From NCBI GenBank assembly GCA_903953455.1, contig CAJBJW010000402.1:1-18603 (forward strand): 18,603 bases of DNA, in the 5' to 3' direction. Origin of the DNA: an uncultured Pseudomonadota bacterium (GTDB taxonomy: Bacteria; Pseudomonadota; Gammaproteobacteria; Methylococcales; Methylomonadaceae). Position 1 is the stretch's first letter. Each line of letters starts with the position of its first letter. The notes under the pieces were generated by a model. The model was given only the letters and a program-made list of their open reading frames with translations. It ran no database searches and was not told the origin of the DNA. A program made the translations under genes and the position numbers. Positions 16,567 through 18,603 of this stretch are shown here, one piece after another.

Positions 16567-17034
16567 TTACATCGCCTTAAGAAAATCAAGCATCGCAACA
16601 ACATGATTTGGTACTTTTACTTTTCGCCATTCCTGAACTAAAACGCCTTTATCGTTAATTAAAAATGTACTCCGCTCAATACCTCGAACTTGTTTTCCAT
16701 ACATGTTTTTCTGTTTAATTACGTCAAATAATTGGCACAACACTTCTTCACTGTCAGAAATTAAATCAAACGGCAAGCCCTGTTTCTCTTTAAAATTGTG
16801 ATGTGAACGCAAACTATCGCGAGATACCCCTAAAATAATAGTATTTAAAGCATTGAATTGCGCGTTATAATCTCTAAAGTCTTGCGCTTGTTTGGTGCAA
16901 CCAGATGTATTATCTTTAGGATAGAAGTACAGTAATACATTTTGACCTAGATAATCCTGTAGTTGCAGTGCCGCGCTATTCGTAGCAACTGCAGTAAAGT
17001 TAGGGACAACAGTTTGTAATGTTACGTGGTTCAT
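16567..17034 (-). CDS. bcp: Thiol peroxidase, BCP/PrxQ type
   Basis: A 155-residue peroxiredoxin that reduces hydroperoxides with thioredoxin as the expected donor. The peroxidatic Cys is C46 in YFYPKDNTSGCT. The usual Pro of 'NTPGCT' is Ser44, and the resolving Cys found five residues later in many BCPs (C50 in E. coli) is Gln51. One other Cys, C100 (EEVLCQLF), matches E. coli C99. The catalytic Arg motif ERSTFLIND is intact. It is therefore either a 1-Cys type or uses a different resolving thiol. It lies three bases after gcvR, a pairing also seen in E. coli. Confidence 0.93.
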   Translation of the reverse strand: MNHVTLQTVVPNFTAVATNSAALQLQDYLGQNVLLYFYPKDNTSGCTKQAQDFRDYNAQFNALNTIILGVSRDSLRSHHNFKEKQGLPFDLISDSEEVLCQLFDVIKQKNMYGKQVRGIERSTFLINDKGVLVQEWRKVKVPNHVVAMLDFLKAM

Positions 17035-17037
17035 AGT

Positions 17038-17562
17038 TTAGTTCCGAAAAGGTTCAAAAATAACATCGGCATTAATTTGATCGCAAACATACATCAATTC
17101 ATCTCGAAAGAGAAATAAAGATAGATTTTGTGGAATTGAGATAACAAAACGCGCTGCACATAACTGTGCCTCTAAATACGGAGCGGGATAGCGTCGGGCA
17201 CTCACTTCTTCAACATCAATACTGCGCTCATTTAGAAATGTCACCACTTTATTTAAAATATCGCTACTTTCAAGCCCAACAACTTCTATAATATAAGGCA
17301 TGTTTTCTTCAAGTACGCGTTTTTTCTCAATACGACAACTGTGAATTTTAATTTGCATTTTCTTTTCGATGGCATGCAACGTGCTTTCATATTTAGAAAG
17401 TTGATTCCAATTACCTTCGACAAGAAAATAGGCGCAATGTAGATCACCAAACCGCGAGGATTTGATATCAACAATGCGACACCCACAGCTTAGTGTTGAG
17501 AGTATTAATTCGGAAATAGTATCAAATGAGTGGTTACTTAAAATAGTGACAGCAAGTTGCAT
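17038..17562 (-). CDS. gcvR: GcvR-like ACT-domain regulator
   Basis: A 174-residue protein with two ACT-type domains. The first, about residues 1-70, contains LSTLSCGCRIVDIKSSRFGD, which resembles 'VSSCGCNIEDSRLAMLGE' of E. coli GcvR, and GNWNQLSKYESTL. The second, about 88-170, contains YIIEVVGLESSDILNKVV and the VEEVSARRYPAP segment. GcvR of E. coli binds glycine and blocks GcvA activation of the glycine cleavage operon; no gcvA or gcv genes are in the window, so this function is inferred. The first domain lacks the usual 'DRPGI' (it has NHSFDTI), which may affect ligand binding. It is the first gene of the gcvR-bcp unit. Confidence 0.85.
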   Translation of the reverse strand: MQLAVTILSNHSFDTISELILSTLSCGCRIVDIKSSRFGDLHCAYFLVEGNWNQLSKYESTLHAIEKKMQIKIHSCRIEKKRVLEENMPYIIEVVGLESSDILNKVVTFLNERSIDVEEVSARRYPAPYLEAQLCAARFVISIPQNLSLFLFRDELMYVCDQINADVIFEPFRN

Positions 17563-17620
17563 AACAGTAATTTCTCTAAGATTTTTTTGGAATTTAGCGT
17601 TAAATAAAACGAAATTTCAC

Positions 17621-17640
17621 GCCTGTTCATTTCAACAGGC
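17621..17640. repeat. Short perfect hairpin in the divergent gcvR / acidic-protein gap
   Basis: GCCTGTT (17621-17627) and AACAGGC (17634-17640) form a perfect 7-bp stem around the six-base loop CATTTC. It is the only GC-rich element in this 163-bp gap and lies 59 bp before the gcvR start and 86 bp before the acidic protein's ATG. On the minus strand no clean T tract follows, so a terminator is unlikely; an operator or 5' leader hairpin is possible. The 8-bp palindrome GAAATTTC lies just beside it (17611-17618). Confidence 0.4.
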
Positions 17641-17725
17641 ATTAGCATAACAAAAAACGACCGACTATAGCGCAACATCTTTTTAAATAACGGTCTTATA
17701 CTTTATTTTTCAGCCTATATAAACC

Positions 17726-18603
17726 ATGACAAATTCATCAAAAAAAGACTCAGAAAAAAAAGCCGCACGCGAAATTCTAGATTCGAATTTAGATGCGCGT
17801 CTTGATCAAGCAACGTCCACCCTATCCTTGGATGACGAACCGCCATCAGGTGATGCCATTGATGTCATGTTAAAACGCGCCAAGAAAGTACTTGATGCAC
17901 AACTTCCAACTGATGAACTGCAAGAAATTCCAGTTGATGCAACGCCTGCAGTTGAACCAGAAGAAACAAATAAGCTTGTTAGCTTTAACGAAACCTTAGC
18001 CAAGATTGAAGAAGATATTGCGGCACTACACACAGAAAAGACGACAGAAGACGTTGAATTATTAGATACCCCCGAAGAAAACGCTGCAATGGATGCATTA
18101 TTGGACTCTGTTGCAGGTGATATATCAACGTTCACTGTCGATAATATTCTTGATGAGGTTGTCGAATTAGATAATCCACTAGAAAGCAATGACATCGATG
18201 ATTTATTAGAGGGTGCTAACGAAGACGAAATTTCCCCTATTTTAGAAGATGACGTGATCGAAGACCTTGCAGGTTTCAAATCACAAGTAGACAGAAATGA
18301 AATTTTCGATTTATTAAACAGCACAACTGAAGATGATTTTCCTACTTTAGACGATGATGACAGCGTAGAAGACATCGCTGATTTAGATGCGCATGTAGAA
18401 CACGATGAATTTGATACGTTGTTAAATGAAGTCATGGAAGAAGAAGTTACTGCGGTAGAATCCGTTGACAGCGTAGAAGACATCGCTGACTTAGATACCC
18501 CAGCTGAACACGACGAATTTGATTCGTTGTTAAATGAAGTCATCGCAGAAGAAGTCGCTACGGTAGAGACCGATGACAGCGTAGAAGACATCGCTGACTT
18601 AGA
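17726..18603 (+). CDS. Highly acidic protein with 36-residue tandem repeats, N-terminal part (cut by window edge)
   Basis: The frame is open from ATG 17726 to the window end (292 codons). An in-frame TAA at 17720-17722 makes this the first start. The first ~15 residues are basic (SSKKDSEKKAAR); the rest is strongly acidic, nearly without aromatic residues or Cys, and probably disordered or helical. No signal peptide or membrane helix is seen. From residue 176 there are 36-residue repeats with core 'DSVEDIADLD...EHDEFDxLLNEV..EEV..VE'. The recurrent 'EFDTLLNEV', 'EFDSLLNEV', 'EIFDLLN', 'DIDDLLEG' and 'MDALLDSV' resemble the N-terminal EIDALLN peptide of FliM. Function unknown; a scaffold or hub protein is only a guess. 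No SD sequence precedes the ATG. Confidence 0.8.
   Translation, partial: MTNSSKKDSEKKAAREILDSNLDARLDQATSTLSLDDEPPSGDAIDVMLKRAKKVLDAQLPTDELQEIPVDATPAVEPEETNKLVSFNETLAKIEEDIAALHTEKTTEDVELLDTPEENAAMDALLDSVAGDISTFTVDNILDEVVELDNPLESNDIDDLLEGANEDEISPILEDDVIEDLAGFKSQVDRNEIFDLLNSTTEDDFPTLDDDDSVEDIADLDAHVEHDEFDTLLNEVMEEEVTAVESVDSVEDIADLDTPAEHDEFDSLLNEVIAEEVATVETDDSVEDIADL
18251..18603 (+). repeat. Tandem 108-bp (36-residue) coding repeats
   Basis: Units start at 18251, 18359, 18467 and 18575, each exactly 108 bp apart and in frame. The unit at 18251 is diverged (DVIEDLAGF...NEIFDLLN). Units at 18359 and 18467 are close copies in both DNA and protein, and the one at 18575 is cut by the window edge after repeating GACAGCGTAGAAGACATCGC. 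Earlier sequence (residues ~138-175) may be an even older unit. The gradient suggests expansion toward the C-terminus. Confidence 0.9.

Noticed and set aside
17806..18591. A 261-codon Ser/Thr-rich open frame on the minus strand opposite the acidic repeat protein
   Set aside because: Its repeats mirror the 108-bp coding repeats of the plus strand, and its Ser-rich content is what reverse-reading GAx/GAA-rich codons gives. It has no independent support, and the plus-strand frame runs unbroken to the edge.
18359..18603. CRISPR-like regular repeats at the right edge
   Set aside because: The 108-bp period is in frame, there are no unique spacers between short repeats, and the units encode a continuous protein repeat.

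Overview
The window looks like a chromosomal segment of an AT-rich gammaproteobacterium. The gene neighbourhoods nudJ-mnmA, ileS-lspA, lptE-holA and gcvR-bcp, and the close similarity of the YgiQ protein to the enterobacterial one, all point that way. The large Ig-like adhesin ending in a 'GYLKNATVFADANGDGIQN' segment is a style common in filamentous sulfur oxidisers and methanotrophs, so a Thiotrichales/Beggiatoa-like host is possible, but this is a guess and not shown by the sequence.

Layout. (1) 1-1776, minus strand: the N-terminal 592 residues of a large repeat protein built of bacterial Ig-like domains, cut by the left edge. (2) 1995-2182, minus strand: two identical tRNA-Phe(GAA) genes behind one good sigma70-type promoter. 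(3) 2321-14895, plus strand: ten genes in the same direction with overlaps or gaps of at most 36 bp: nudJ, mnmA, two tandem spermidine-synthase-like genes, a YgiQ-type radical SAM gene, a four-domain c-di-GMP sensor (NMT1-TM-GAF-GGDEF-EAL), ileS, lspA, a cobalamin adenosyltransferase gene and a small unknown membrane protein. The run ends at a strong intrinsic terminator (14904-14946). (4) 15004-16535, plus strand: lptE and holA, overlapping by one base. (5) 17562-16567, minus strand: gcvR-like and bcp, three bases apart, convergent with holA. (6) 17726-18603, plus strand: a very acidic protein of unknown function with 36-residue tandem repeats, cut by the right edge.

How the genes relate. 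Most are housekeeping functions: tRNA modification and charging (mnmA, ileS, tRNA-Phe), lipoprotein maturation and LPS export (lspA, lptE), DNA replication (holA), cofactor handling (nudJ, cobalamin adenosyltransferase) and peroxide defence (bcp). The accessory or poorly understood parts are the Ig-like adhesin, the paired spermidine-synthase-like proteins, the ligand-sensing c-di-GMP enzyme, the 127-residue membrane protein and the acidic repeat protein.

No CRISPR array, insertion sequence, integrase, rRNA or phage gene was seen. No gene-free stretch exceeds 300 bases; the longest are 1777-1994 and 17563-17725. I did not find a convincing new defence or mobile system. The acidic 36-residue repeat protein and the tandem spermidine-synthase-like pair are the best candidates for undescribed biology.
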